A program made the translations under genes and the position numbers. Shown here piece after piece: positions 22,544 through 34,436 of a DNA stretch of 64,000 nucleotides (position 1 is its first letter; each line of letters starts with the position of its first letter). The notes beneath the pieces were generated by a model. It was not told where the DNA came from, ran no database searches, and was given only the letters and a program-made list of their open reading frames with translations. This DNA comes from Diadema setosum (taxonomy: Eukaryota > Echinodermata > Echinoidea > Diadematoida > Diadematidae): contig CM067069.1 in assembly GCA_033980235.1 (NCBI GenBank), positions 951,501-1,015,500 on the forward strand, given 5' to 3'.

Positions 22544-23532
22544 TTAACCCTATAAAGCCCAAGGGGGGGGGGGCACATTGTGCCCCCCCTACCAGATTTT
22601 CGTTTGCCACTCCTTCGTCCTTAATCCGATTTCAACCAAATTTGGTGACTTTTCCTAAAATCTTATTGCAAACATTTTGATATATAATTTAGCTATATTT
22701 GATGTTGCTGGTTGCCATGGCAACCATAAACTGACAACCATGTCAGTCAGATTTTGCATCTTTTTTCTGTTTCCATTTCATTTAACAGCATTACAGTGTA
22801 TGAAATGGGTGTTTCTTGGCTAAAATTTGTTGAAGAAGCAAAATTTGAAGTAATTATGGTTCTGGAAAGTTTTTCTTATTATTTCATTTGTTTTTATGTG
22901 ACAAAGGCATAAAACAATAGATATAATAGAGATAATTGAAAACAATAATATTTTCTACAGATTGCCCTTATATTTTGAGTTATTTTGATTCCTTCACCCA
23001 AGTTATGCCTCTAATATCATTAGTTTATTATATTATCAATTTGCAATCTCAAAATTCCACTATTATGCAAATATGAAATGTCATAACTATACATGTACCC
23101 ATCCCAAACATTTCATCTCAGGTCTCATAATGTATCACTATGTTGATATGAATAGCGCCCCCATGTGGTGACCTTGAGAAATTTTAAACATAACAAATAA
23201 TAAAATTCCACTTGCTTATCACTTGTGGTAAATATGAAAATGATTGGTCTATAATAAGACATATATAATGGGGATAAAGAAATTGTACCGAAAACTCATG
23301 TTTTTAGCATATTTCCTATGTATTTCTTTATATTTTTGTAAATAGCGCCCTCCATGGGTGACCTTGTGAAAATTCAAATGTATGGTCATGTAGAGTATGA
23401 GTTACTCTACCCACGTGCCAAATATGACGATGATACATCAAATAATAAAAAAGTTATATAGGGGGGGGGGGCACAATGTGCCCCCCCTTGGGCCTGCGAG
23501 GGGTCAAAATAGCTTGGGCTTAATAGGGTTAA
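22544..23532. mobile_element. piggyBac-like nonautonomous element
   Basis: The left boundary is TTAA followed by CCCTATAAAGCCCAAG. The right boundary is CTTGGGCTTAATAGGG followed by TTAA. The terminal repeats match at 15 of 16 positions, and TTAA plus CCCT...AGGG ends are diagnostic of the piggyBac group, which inserts at TTAA and excises precisely. Just inside each end is a palindromic block with G and C runs around GCACATTGTGC (22562-22589) or GCACAATGTGC (23461-23487). The right end has about 25 extra bases between terminus and block. The AT-rich interior has no transposase frame, so any movement would have needed a transposase supplied elsewhere. A perfect RFX-like palindrome lies at 22710-22725. 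Confidence 0.85.
22710..22725. promoter_or_regulatory. Perfect X-box-like palindrome
   Basis: GGTTGCCATGGCAACC is a 16-bp perfect palindrome that matches the consensus site for RFX transcription factors, which drive ciliary genes in animals. It lies inside the piggyBac-like element, so it may simply be part of that repeat. Confidence 0.4.
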
Positions 23533-23699
23533 AGGCTCAGACTGCTTCCCTGGCTGCTCCGCCTGCTACTCAGCTTGATTTTCACTGATCACTAATCGTT
23601 TATGCTCTGCGGCTGGGCCATCCTCTTACGACTTCTTTTTTGTAACTTTTTTTTTCCTTTTTTTTTTTGTTATTACAAAGTACAACTTGAAAGTGACTA

Positions 23700-23862
23700 C
23701 AGGGCCCCATTTCATAAAAGATGTTAGGATGACAACTCTTGCTGGAATAGCAACTTCCCATGGCAACAACCAATCAGGAAGCAGGATTCTTATCGTTGCC
23801 ATGACAATTGCCATTCCAGCAAGAGTTGCTATCATGTCAACTTTTTATGAAATGGGGCCCTG
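23700..23862. mobile_element. Palindromic MITE with CAGGGCCCCAT ends
   Basis: The ends CAGGGCCCCATTTCATAAAA (left) and its complement (right, ending TTATGAAATGGGGCCCTG) enclose a 163-bp body that is itself largely palindromic: ACTCTTGCTGGAATAGCAA on the left pairs with TTGCCATTCCAGCAAGAGT on the right. No target duplication is obvious. Ends beginning CAGGG are typical of hAT-like MITEs, but that placement is tentative. Confidence 0.85.
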
Positions 23863-23889
23863 GTCAAGTGTTGAGGGGGTTGTATTTCC

Positions 23890-24040
23890 CATGCCGCTCG
23901 CACAACCACTCTCGCGACCACTCGCACCGGTCTCGTTCAATTGCTAGAGCGATCGCATGGTCTCACGTACGACCATGCGATTGGTCGTGCAATTATTATG
24001 GTTAGGAGTCAAGTCACTCGCAATCACACGTGCAACATGT
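23890..24040. repeat. Degenerate TCGCA/GTCGTG array, right
   Basis: Motifs CGCTCGCACAACC, CACTCGCACC, GACCATGCGATTGGTCGTG and CACTCGCAATCACACG recur within 150 bp. This is a counterpart of the array at 22040-22330 and possibly the other end of the same element. Confidence 0.5.
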
Positions 24041-24443
24041 TACGTTTTGTCTCATTGCTGCATATTGAATTTGTAACCACACTGGTAATATTTTTCACTG
24101 ATTTCTGAATAGTGATGCATGATTAAGCATGAGTTGTAGACGATGAAAGTAATGTAGATAATAATGTAGGCGCGTACAAAATATGATTCTGTGACGTCTC
24201 CTCTAAAATATGAAATATGACTAGGTTTCTTCCCCATCATATCACTTAGCAACGGGGCCACTAATCATGGAATGATTTAACGACCACATCGTGTGGTGCC
24301 TTTAGAAAAAAAAAAACACAACAATGATAAACGCAAACTCCCATCCTTACTGCATTTTTACCGCAAGCGACGGTTGGTTTATTTCACATTCTTTTTAACT
24401 GTCCACCCCCGTCATTCCCCTCCTTTTATATGTATGTGTATTG

Positions 24444-24528
<85 letters not shown>

Positions 24529-25320
24529 GTAATTATGTGTGTGTATGTATATATGTATGTTAGATATACTAATACACATTTATGTATCAATGTACCGTCA
24601 TTAGGTGTCAGCTCATGATAAATCCTCACGTTACTCATCAATAAGGCCCATATACGCCTATCTTAACTGATTATAGCAGATTCATTCCAATCATTTCATG
24701 ACCCATTGTCTAATACAATGCCCCCCAAAAGGTTGTTATTTTTCTTTCTCTTTCCCCTTACCTGCCTTACTTCCTCCCCCCCCCCTGTTTCCATCAATCT
24801 ATCTTCCTCTATGCATCTGTCCATTGAGCGAACTCTTCTTCCTTCTTTTCTCTCTTTCTTCATTCCTGTTTACGTATGTCAACTTTGTCTAATTACTCCT
24901 CGTTTCTTCTCTTTCTCTCTCCCTTGTGAGTATATTACTACAGCTGATATCTACAAGAAGACGGAGACACGTTTTCGTGTGGTTTGCTCGTGGCACTGCG
25001 TGTCCCACGTCTCTCATCAAATATTTCTCTTGGGTCGAAATCAAATTATCCCTGGCACAAAACAGCCGCAAAGGTATCACTTTTGTTTCATTATGCATTC
25101 CCTTGAGGACCGCAATGTCTGAGGTTGTAACGAAGCTACAGTGACAAGGAAAATAGTGTTGTCATAATTCCACATATTTTCCCCCTCTCTGGTTTATGCA
25201 AGTTTGATATATCGCGAATTTCAATTCCTGCATAATGTCAGCATCTGGAATAGGTGTAAAGAACAAGCTTCGATTTATCCCTTGATTCACTAACACCAAC
25301 TTCGTCGATGTACTTGTTTA
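24041..25320. other. Unassigned, pyrimidine-rich in part
   Basis: Positions 24720-24930 are strongly CT-rich on the + strand, producing proline/phenylalanine/serine-rich artefact frames. No gene is supported. Confidence 0.45.
24447..24535. repeat. (TA)n microsatellite
   Basis: About 36 TA units, then TGTATA variants. Confidence 0.95.
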
Positions 25321-25324
25321 GAGT

Positions 25325-25378
25325 TATATATATATATATATATATATATTCATATATGTAAGTATATTTATATATGAT

Positions 25379-25411
<33 letters not shown>

Positions 25412-25482
25412 TCATATATGTAAGTATATTTATATATGATTATATATATATATATTCATATATATCATATATTTATATAAAA
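25325..25482. repeat. (TA)n with an internal duplicated block
   Basis: A block containing ATTCATATATGTAAGTATAT and ATTTATATATGATTATATA occurs twice in tandem within TA repeats, showing segmental duplication inside a microsatellite. Confidence 0.85.
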
Positions 25483-25512
25483 TATATATTATTAATCTTT
25501 ACTACATAAAAA

Positions 25513-25551
25513 ATGTGTGTATGTGTATGTGTGTGTGTGTGTTTGTGTGTA
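25513..25551. repeat. (GT)n microsatellite
   Basis: Imperfect GT repeats with TATG interruptions. Confidence 0.9.
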
Positions 25552-27982
25552 TAGGTATACGGTGTATATGACTTGAAAGAAACATACACGTATGCCATAT
25601 AAAGATAATTACACAATTGCACAGTAATTCGCCAAGTTCCGATACAGGTATATGATTTGATACAGGAGGCACTTCTTGATCATGTTTTCTGTAATTGGTA
25701 AAGAAAACAGCAGAAATGAGAAGATAGATGCCATAAATAGTGCAAATATAAGAAATGTTTCATTATAATCTTTTCTCATGCTTTGAAATATACCCTGATT
25801 TTTCTTTGAAAAGTGAAGAGATTCAGCTTTTAAACGCCAGAACCCAGATCGACGTCATTAAACTCCACTCTACAAACAGGATATGTTGAAATATGCCAAC
25901 AGCCCGCTTTTCTCGTTAAAGATGTAAAATTTGCGTTCACTCTACTTTCCAAAAGCAATAATCCAACAGAAATTAAAATATCGAGAGCAAGCAGCATGCC
26001 TACCTGATTAAGAATTCATTGTGATTTAATTTTGAGACTGTCCCGGTTTATTGACTCAAATCCCACAATGACTGCAGATTTTTTTTTTCTGATTCTTGTG
26101 ATAATTATTGCAGATTTGTAACTTGTTTCCAATACACAAATATAGAGCTGAAAAACCTGTAAAGAGCACAGTAGTGACACGTAATATGTAGTCCAAGGTC
26201 TCATTCTATAGACGTATTCCCTTAGATATCAAAGCGAATTATACTATTTTCTAGACGTATTATTATCAAATTAATTTCTGTTTCGCGTGGGCTTCGAAAT
26301 GCCAAAAAGAAGGTTTTTATTTCTCGCGCAGATCTCACCAGTAAAAAATAATTTCTTTTATAAGACAGACAATGCCATTTGATTTGAGATCTAAATAATT
26401 AATTTTAGGTTTTAAATGATCTTATCACCAGGAAACACAGTAACAAGAGGAAATTTGTTATTCTTGCAATGCCTCTCGTTTACATATTGTTGTTTTACCA
26501 AATTTACTGAAGAAAACATATTACAAGAGGAATATGCTGAAAAATTTTCTTTCGTGTTTAAATTAGAATTAGAAATTTTACGTGTTGAGGCCAAACTATG
26601 ATGTCTGAAATGAGCCTTGCTGAATCGGTTTTCTGCTTGTATTACTTGTTCATTGTGGTGTGCACGCAATCATTTGACATTCTTTTTTTTTTCCAGTTCA
26701 TCCAAACATTTGTTCAAAACTTACTAACTGCAAGCCCCCATTACCACAATGACGTCTACTATCTACCCTTATTTCCCTTACTACTTTGTCATGATGCTTA
26801 ATATGCCCGGAGACCTTATAAGAGCTTGATTAACATTATGAGGCACTCGCTGTACTCTATCTAATATCCATCATAGGTAGCCACTGTCCATGCTTGTAGA
26901 TTGATAACGTTAACGTGACTTCAAAAGAGTATAGATTAATGACAGACATAAAACAATAAGCTCAGTATGTCAGCCTCATCTTATTAGAATCTATTCCTTT
27001 CACTGACCCTGACATTTAAAGTTTGATATTGTTTACCTTACTTACGTTGAGGAATCACGTGACATTAGTGGCAATGCACTTAATTAATTTGAATTGTTCC
27101 AAGTGTCTCGGTTCAGCATTATCTTACCCGTCAGTCTCCGCCTAACTAAAGTGCAGTGTTAGTGATAGGTAGAATCTGTGACTCTTCAAATTACAACGCT
27201 TTGGCTATTCGATTCCAGATATCTGAAAGACACGGATGCAAGCCGAAACAATCGGAGGGTGTACATGGATAGCAATCAGATGTATCTCAGAGCAGAGCTG
27301 TCGCTTTCTCTCTTCTAACAGTTGTTGGTTTTCGTCCCACTGCAGCCTACACATCGCTTGATTGAAGCTGAATAAAATACCCCCACAAAGACAGATGAAG
27401 AGAGGGAGTATTTTTTTCTCGTCCTTCTACTGAAGCTGTTAGGCGTTGAAAATTGCTTATTTTGCTTTGCATTTGTTATTTTTGAATGTTGTCGAAGAGA
27501 TCAAGGTGGCATTAGGGGAAGATTGGACCCGCCTCTCCAATCAATAGGCAGAGAACAGAATTGCTTTCGTTCTGTTCGGTCACGGTGCGGTGGCTCAGGT
27601 CTCCATTAGAAAAGAACTAACCTATATTGTGGCCAGTCTGCTCAGGCAGCACGACATGGTTACTTTGCTTCAGAAATTATCTTCCTAATTACCATTTACT
27701 TTGCCCACCTAAAGTAAGAAGTAACACAACCACTCAATCTTGCTTTAGTACAAAAAAAAAAAAAAAATGACATGCAGGCGTGTGAACCTCGATCTGAATA
27801 GTCATTGACATGATTGATGTAGTATAGGGTGAGCAGTGCTGATAAGGAAATTAAATTAGTTTAAAGTTGTCCCTGCTAACCACTTTTTAAATACTACCTC
27901 TATCTACCACTTGGTGATTGGGAACGTGATGGTGGGGGTGGCGATGGTAGCAGTAGTGGTGGTTGTGATATACATTGCATCT
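25552..27982. other. No feature seen
   Basis: About 2.4 kb of AT-rich DNA with an A homopolymer (about 27751-27767). Open frames such as 26416-26801 have no domain or splice context. Confidence 0.5.
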
Positions 27983-28104
27983 ATGTGTGTGTGTGTGTGC
28001 GTGTGTGCGTGTGTGAATATGTATGTATGTGTGCGTGGGCGTTTGTGTGTGTGCGTGTGTGTGTGTGCGTGTGTGTGCGTGCGTGTGTGTGTGTGTGTGT
28101 GTGT
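27983..28104. repeat. (GT)n/(GTGC)n microsatellite
   Basis: A long imperfect GT array with GC steps and ATGTATGT interruptions. Alternating purine-pyrimidine sequence of this kind can adopt Z-DNA. Confidence 0.95.
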
Positions 28105-28499
28105 ATTCAAGGGGATACGAAATGTTGCTCTTAAACAGGTACCTCTCACTGCAGGTACGTTTGGGATCAAGTAAGGAAAAATTGATCCCCTTCCACTCAG
28201 TGTATGGTGCACATTATTACGCGAGTTTCCCATGATTTTGTTCACCCAATTTACAGTCATGAGATATACTTATGCATTATTTATTAGAAAAAGAGAATTA
28301 CTCAATTTGGTATGTTCTACTTTGAGATCCTGTCATTTATGATATCTATCTTCCTGCTGAAATGGGATAAATAAGATAAGGTTTATAATATCTGTATGAT
28401 CAGATGATATGATGTTTTGCATAGTTGGAAATAAAATAAATGAAATTAAATGTTATTTTTACTTTTTATATTTTTCACTCTCTTTCTCTTAGGATTAAC

Positions 28500-28874
28500 A
28501 TTCTGTTTGTCTGTTTGTTTGTTTGTTTCATTTCAATCTGAGAAGAAGGCTGGATTGCCCATTTTCCGCTTTAATAGCTGGTCTTCTATTGGGTCCTGTT
28601 GAATATAAGGTGGGACCATTTCACCGGGTTAAACACCCTGCTCTTTGCATGCGATGAATGAATAAAGCGGGATCTTTTACGTGCATGAGTTGTGACTCTC
28701 TCACACACAGGATCTCCATTTTATGTCCTATCCGAGCTAGAACAGAGTGTTTTGCCTCTTACTAGAGGGGATGGTATGATTACACCCAGCATAGCTCAGT
28801 GTGATTCGGGAATCGAACCGGGGTCCTTTGGATCGTGAAACAGGCGCGCTACCGACTGAGCTAACTCACCGCCC
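28500..28874 (-). mobile_element. tRNA-derived SINE, copy 2
   Basis: This is the reverse-strand counterpart of the SINE at 9816-10232. The tRNA-like head is at the right end (GGGCGGTGAGTTAGCTCAGT when read on the minus strand), with a B box near 28808-28818. The body shares TTTTACGTGCATGAG and CTTTGCATGCGATGAATGAA with copy 1. The 3' tail is (AAAC)n on the minus strand (28500-28528 as GTTT on +) instead of CAA. It is moderately diverged from copy 1. Confidence 0.9.
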
Positions 28875-29929
28875 TCTGAATAAGATGCTATCTTTATAGA
28901 GCAAAATAGATTAAATTTAATAGGGATAATAAGAATATATTTTCGTCGTGGCCAATTCAGCACATCAAAGAATAAAGACCGGCGCACCTAATGCGGAAAA
29001 AATGAATAGATAAATAAAAACAACAACAACAAAGCCATCTCAGATATATTCTGCGATTAGAGTTAACTTCAGTGAGTCCGATTGATGAATTTCTCAGATA
29101 AATCCGTCAATGAGGTGAAGAATGAATGGTACCAGAAAGACTAAAGTACAGCATACCCTGAAATTCCTTGTACAATGTAAACAAGTCAGTAGAATATTGT
29201 AAAATACTCTTAGCATGACTTTTAGGCTACCATTTTGGCCGGATACACATGAGATCTTTATGAACATCTTCCGACTGTACTATTCTTTACTGTGCTATTA
29301 AAGTAACACCAGCTAAAGGGAACATGATTATATTCTGTTTCCGTCAATGTATTCTGTATTGCGTGAAACACGTACAATAAACAAACTCATGGTCTGGAAG
29401 CAAACATATTCATATCAATCCAGATGTAGAGAAAAGCTCCCACACAAACATCACACGAGTACTCTTGTAAGCATCCGCCCTCATCACCGCTCACTCTTCC
29501 CGTCACAACCAGCTGTGAGTATCAATATAGTACGAACGCCGGCGGCTGGACGTGGTGAGTGTCGGTAGGCGTGGCTCTCGTAGAAAGCGATTCTGCCAAA
29601 TCACCATAACGACCGTGTGCACGCATGATAGGATATCTGGCCGCTAACTACCAGTATCCTTGTAGCTCCATTGACGTACGATTTGCCAGGAACATCGGTT
29701 ACGAAACTCTGCTGTGAAAACTTCATCTCAAGACTTTTTCCCGCTCATGTCTCTCCGTCACAAGCAGTGTAAATGAAGTTCCCGGCGTAGAACGGTTGAC
29801 ACATGTCTTTTTTGTTGTCAAAAAGTCTGAAAATCTTACTTTAACATCTATGAACTGATGTGATTGGACGGATTCGTCTACGAACGTTCTGCTCCTAGAT
29901 ATAATTTCTTTTAATATTATCTATAAGAG
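28875..29929. other. No supported gene; slightly GC-richer from 29440
   Basis: Composition shifts toward GC and CpG around 29440-29780, which could mark a promoter-proximal region. No frame or domain is recognised. Confidence 0.35.
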
Positions 29930-29959
29930 CGTAAAGAAAACGAAATAAATCGCTGCAAT

Positions 29960-30149
29960 AGAAGAAGCGTCTACACGATCTGGCTCAACTCCTGCCTTCC
30001 CGGATCAAGGGAAGTGTTTGAGAGAGAGGAGAGGAAAAAGTGTGACTTCAGTCTGGGGGATTTCTCCATCTTGGAGAACATTGTAGACTTCATGTTTTAC
30101 TCCAGCTTTTGAGAGGTCAGACGTACGAGAAGAGCCACAGCGTAAGAGG
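29960..30149 (+). other. Possible noncoding first exon (splice donor at 30150)
   Basis: A moderately GC-rich, non-repetitive stretch with no sustained open frame ends at AAGAGG followed by GTGAGT at 30150-30155, a near-consensus 5' splice site. TATAAGAG lies upstream at about 29922. This would fit a 5' untranslated exon, and the first good downstream acceptor I saw with a coding start is at 42673/42674, which would imply a 12.5-kb intron. The link is inference only, and isolated donor matches are common by chance. Confidence 0.2.
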
Positions 30150-32168
30150 GTGAGTATGCACTAAGTTACCATCTACCTAAGATAGCAAGGAACACAAAAT
30201 TCGCATCTTACGGACACAAATTAATAATTATAATGGCGTAAGTGCGTGTGAGTGTGTGAAAAAAAAAACACCTATCCTAGCGGTTTATTAATGTTGTGTC
30301 AAGTGATATGGTTGATGAACAAACAGTAATATTGTAAATTACTATTAGACGAATGTTTCATTATGAAAACGTTATAAAAATACTAGGCCTAACATTGCCT
30401 TTGGTTATTCGAAATGCTGTTGCCCCACCGTGCTATCAAGATCGCGTTTAAAGAAAACACAAAGATTCGGAGAAACCTTGACAACCTCTTCATCTCCGTC
30501 TCTCTCTCTCTCTCTTTCCATCCCCCTTCTCTCTTACTATGTACTCATAACAATATTTTATTAGTAGTAGTAGTATTAATATGAGGCACGAGATAGACTT
30601 ATTGAAATACTAATTCTAATTACAATGTAATCGTGTCATGTGTATGAGATGAAACTATTGTTATTTCCACTTCCATGTCTACCATAGTCTTAGATTATCA
30701 ATTCGTGATTCTATATTTATCAACCATGTGCACGACAATTTTCCAAATTCATTTGATTTCCTATAAATTATACATGTACGCGGAATGTACGTTCATAGCC
30801 ATCAAAGAGTTTTAATTTGAAATTAGGGGCACGGTGAATATATTTCAAAACTAAAGAAGCAGCGCATAGTCCCAAGTAAAAGTTATCGCCATAATACTTT
30901 ACAACACAGAATGCACATCATATACTGTAGTACTACGTAGTTTGATTATCCAAAAATCAAAATTGAGACAACTCAGGATCATGTTCAAGAGAAATTTCCT
31001 TTATTTTTTTTTTCATTCCGCAGTTGCGCAAACTGATATCTTTAGTTTAGATTTATCTTATTTCATTTTTTTTTTGAGGGGGGAGGGCGGGGGGGGGGGG
31101 TCTTGTCTATTCCTTGTCTGCAAACTGTGCTTCTATTGGTAAATGCAAGTCAAACACCCCAGTGCTGTCAGGGAAACGCAGTAGTTCTTGTGTATTATGA
31201 GGAATTGTAAACGCTCTAAATGTAATTAAAGGTTGTAATTTTTTAGGACTACAAGCATGAACCATGGGCAACATGAATCATTAAATGTTATCGAGCATTT
31301 TAAAAACCCTCCCAATTTTGTTGGAGAGAGAAATGCCCCTGGCGACAAGCATCAACTGGTTGGTTGCAAATTTCAGGATTTTTACACATAAATGGAGGCA
31401 GGCGTGTTCTCATTTTCATTTCGGACGAATCCGACCAGAGTAAGAGCAAACATAACGTGTGATTGTTGATGGAAGAGTCCAAGTAATGAGTGTGCCTGCC
31501 TTAATGCAAGAAGGAGGAGTTGGGAAGGGTAATAAGGAGATTACATCCGGTCATTTATCATTTACTTGACGATGTTGAGTGGTCCCTCCACGTACTTCCT
31601 TCCTTGGAGTTAGTCGGAATTCAGATTTCATTCTTAATTGAATTTTCTCGCCATAGCTCATTATTAATGGGTGACAGGTTTTGGAGTGACGAGCACTACA
31701 CGAAATTTCTCGGGTTAATGGAAGCCACAATGTTTCTTCTGATGCAGAAATATAAAAGGATGATGATGTAAACTTTAATGGGTATCTCCAGGCCAGGGGT
31801 CTTTTCAAGAAATGGGACACGACACGACAAGATGAAAAGACGTGTTCTTTTATTACGTATTCCTACTGACCCTACTCTGAACTCACATGCGCATAAGTTT
31901 TGTTTTGTTTTGTTTCGTTTTGTTTTTGTTTTGTTGTTGTTGTTGTTGCTGTTGTTTTTCGCCTGGAAAACGTATCTATCACAAGTGTAACTCAACCGAT
32001 GTTAGGAGTGTGGTTATCGGAAAGCGTTTGGTGATTAAGAATTACCCGGCAATCAAGAAGAGTAGGTCCCTATAAAGTTAAAACTTTAAAACATGTATCC
32101 TCAGACGTTGAGTAAAATTTTGTAGCACCTCTTCATAATGACTGAATGGTAGAAGACATGATTGGAAA
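30150..32168. other. No feature seen
   Basis: AT-rich sequence with a CT run (30497-30518), a G-rich run (31077-31100) and a TTG/TTTTG tract (31898-31960). No gene is supported. Confidence 0.45.
31898..31960. repeat. (TTTTG)n/(TTG)n microsatellite
   Basis: TTTTG repeats pass into TTG repeats. The tract reads as a cysteine/phenylalanine-rich artefact frame. Confidence 0.85.
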
Positions 32169-32501
32169 TTAAAGTATACTCCGCACGCATCTTGGCCAAA
32201 GCGACAAACATATTAACACAATAGGTTCCCCGACTTGCACGTTACATGCCAAACAAAGATATAAGAGTGCTCGCAGCTGCAAGAAGAGCTGATATTCAAG
32301 CTTAGCAAACAGTTTGTAGAGATAGACATTGAGAACCTCTTCTTCCTTTGAATCGATACATCTGTCTTTATATTCCTTGGAGAGTACGGCAAAGTCTTGA
32401 TTGAACGAAGGCATGTCTCCCAAGGCGAACGTCTCGTCTCGCAATTGAATGTATTCATGGTGTCGAATGCTCAGAGGTACATCATCGCACGTGGTTTGAA
32501 A
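32169..32501 (-). CDS. Protein-like open frame, possible exon or gene fragment
   Basis: On the minus strand the frame is open from the stop at 32502-32504 to a stop at 32169. Its first two thirds look like real protein. It contains ALGDMPSFNQDFAVLSKEY, then an acidic/basic alternating segment and an amphipathic leucine/tyrosine-rich stretch (YLYKLFAKLEYQLFLQLR), with many C or G third positions. The last 30 codons look random, so a splice donor may lie near 32240 (GTAACG on the minus strand). An upstream acceptor is not convincing. No methionine begins the frame naturally, which fits an internal exon or a pseudogene fragment. I recognise no family. A helical protein is likely from the residue pattern. 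Confidence 0.3.
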   Translation of the reverse strand, partial: FQTTCDDVPLSIRHHEYIQLRDETFALGDMPSFNQDFAVLSKEYKDRCIDSKEEEVLNVYLYKLFAKLEYQLFLQLRALLYLCLACNVQVGEPIVLICLSLWPRCVRSIL

Positions 32502-32504
32502 TCA

Positions 32505-34436
32505 TTTTAGCGTCATTACACCCCTCCTCCCATAGCATTACGACCACAAACAGTAAAGGGCTAGTTGTTGCAGGTCAATCACATCTGAAAACTGATCTTT
32601 CGAGGGATAGTAGCAAAAAAAAAAAAAAAATCTGCGTATAATGGTTGGATTAAAACGGGATTCAGAAAAGTCGTTAAAGGCATTGTTTACCATTTGCAGA
32701 TGAAACAAAAACCCAGCTTTAGTGCTTCAAAATAGTTTTGAAATGTGAGCTATAGGAATAGAAACAACCAGTGTAAACAAGTTACTCAGTGAAATCAATG
32801 TTAAGTATTGTTAAATATACAAAATGTTAACAATAGTTATTATAAAATATTGTTTCTGGACTAAACCGTCTACAGTTATGGTTTAGCGAGAAAAATAGTG
32901 ATATCTCCTTATGATTAGGCTTTATTGCCAAATTTTTATAAAGTAGGATGTTTTGTGATACAACTGACCTACACACATGCATCAAATGTGATAACAGGAA
33001 CATTTCTTAAATCACTGCTCCCAATGGTAAATAGTACCTTTAAGCACAAAGACAGACCAAGGTTTCTTTCTGTTGGAAATTTAGTCACAAGTAGAGTAAC
33101 CCCATGTTCCGTCAGGTTAATGCTGTAGCCTGATTGTCGATTATCGTAATTACATACATGACTCTAAAGTGGTAGCACGTATAGTTTAAAAAGAGACAGA
33201 TATCTGCTTGTTCATTAGGTCCCGCAAGTACCGCAACCTTGCGTTCTATTTGCCATCATGAGAATCAAGGTCTTCTAATAGAATGACGCAGAGTAAAAAG
33301 TGACATGTTCGTAAAAGTAGCAAGTGTTCATCGTTTGGAAATGGATTCCGCGTTTACGACAGCACCGAGCGCCACCTCGGAGCACGTATGGAAGACGATT
33401 CATTAAATAATTAAACGCTTGGCACTCCCGACGCTTTTCACACGATGCTATTGTTCCTCCCATTTCCATTAAAAGACTCGGAGGCGCGAAGTGCTTATTT
33501 GTTGCGTGCTATCACCAATTTCACGGCGGGTTTCAATAAATTACTTCCAATAGATCACGTGATGTGAAATGAAAACTGCATGTGAGCTTTCATTATTGAT
33601 GCAGGGGCGAAAAATTGGCATCTCGTAAAAATTGAAGCCATAATGTTTGTAATCACGTTATGACTTGGACTGAAAACGTCAAAGCTGTATTATAACATTT
33701 AAAGATATATTATGATACTTTACATGACAAGATATATATCTTATATTGGAAAACACAAAAACAAAACAAAACAAAATGGAACATCTCCTTCAGTAGCATT
33801 GATTTTTATACTTATTCAAACATTGTTATCTCGTCCGCCTGTCGCAATAACATAAGGTTTTCTAGAAATTTCAGCTGAAATAAAGTCAATTCACACACGC
33901 TGGTCCATTTGAACGAGGTACATTATTGTATACAATATTTGTATTATCTTTCTCATTCATCGGCTTCCCTGTAAATGTGATGTGTTATATGTGTAGGCGA
34001 ATTTATGTATTCTTAGCATATGGGACAGAAGAAAACATTAATTTGTTATGCATAATAATCAGCTAGATGCAAAACTTGTTGTGATTAAGAGGAATATCCG
34101 AAAATAGATTTCTTGATTACTCGTACTAACATTTCAAGCGCTATCTTATAGTGCTGCATGCCCATACAAATAGCACTGTAAGTTGTACCTGCATCGTCAT
34201 TGTGTTGGAGAACAAACTACTCAATACCCAGCTGTTTAAAGTTGCCATCCATTGCCCAAGGGGTGGCGGCGCTTGTTTAATGCTGGCTATGGCGATTCCC
34301 TGTCGAGCAAAGCAAATTTTGACTGATTAGTGACAAAGATTGTGTAATAAAGTAAGATGCACCTCTTCATGGTTTGTTGGAGTCGGCATTGTCTTGTTGA
34401 CTTCTCGAAGAAATACTGTAAACAATCGAGAATATA
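32505..34436. other. No feature seen
   Basis: An A homopolymer lies at about 32615-32630. Short frames such as 33275-33469 on the minus strand lack support. Confidence 0.45.

Noticed and set aside
24698..25122. 138-codon + frame rich in P, F, S and L
   Set aside because: It follows a CT-rich low-complexity stretch and has no motif.
33275..33469. Cysteine-containing minus-strand frame, considered as a second peptide precursor
   Set aside because: No signal-peptide-like start, no upstream splice acceptor, and short; the cysteine pattern is irregular.
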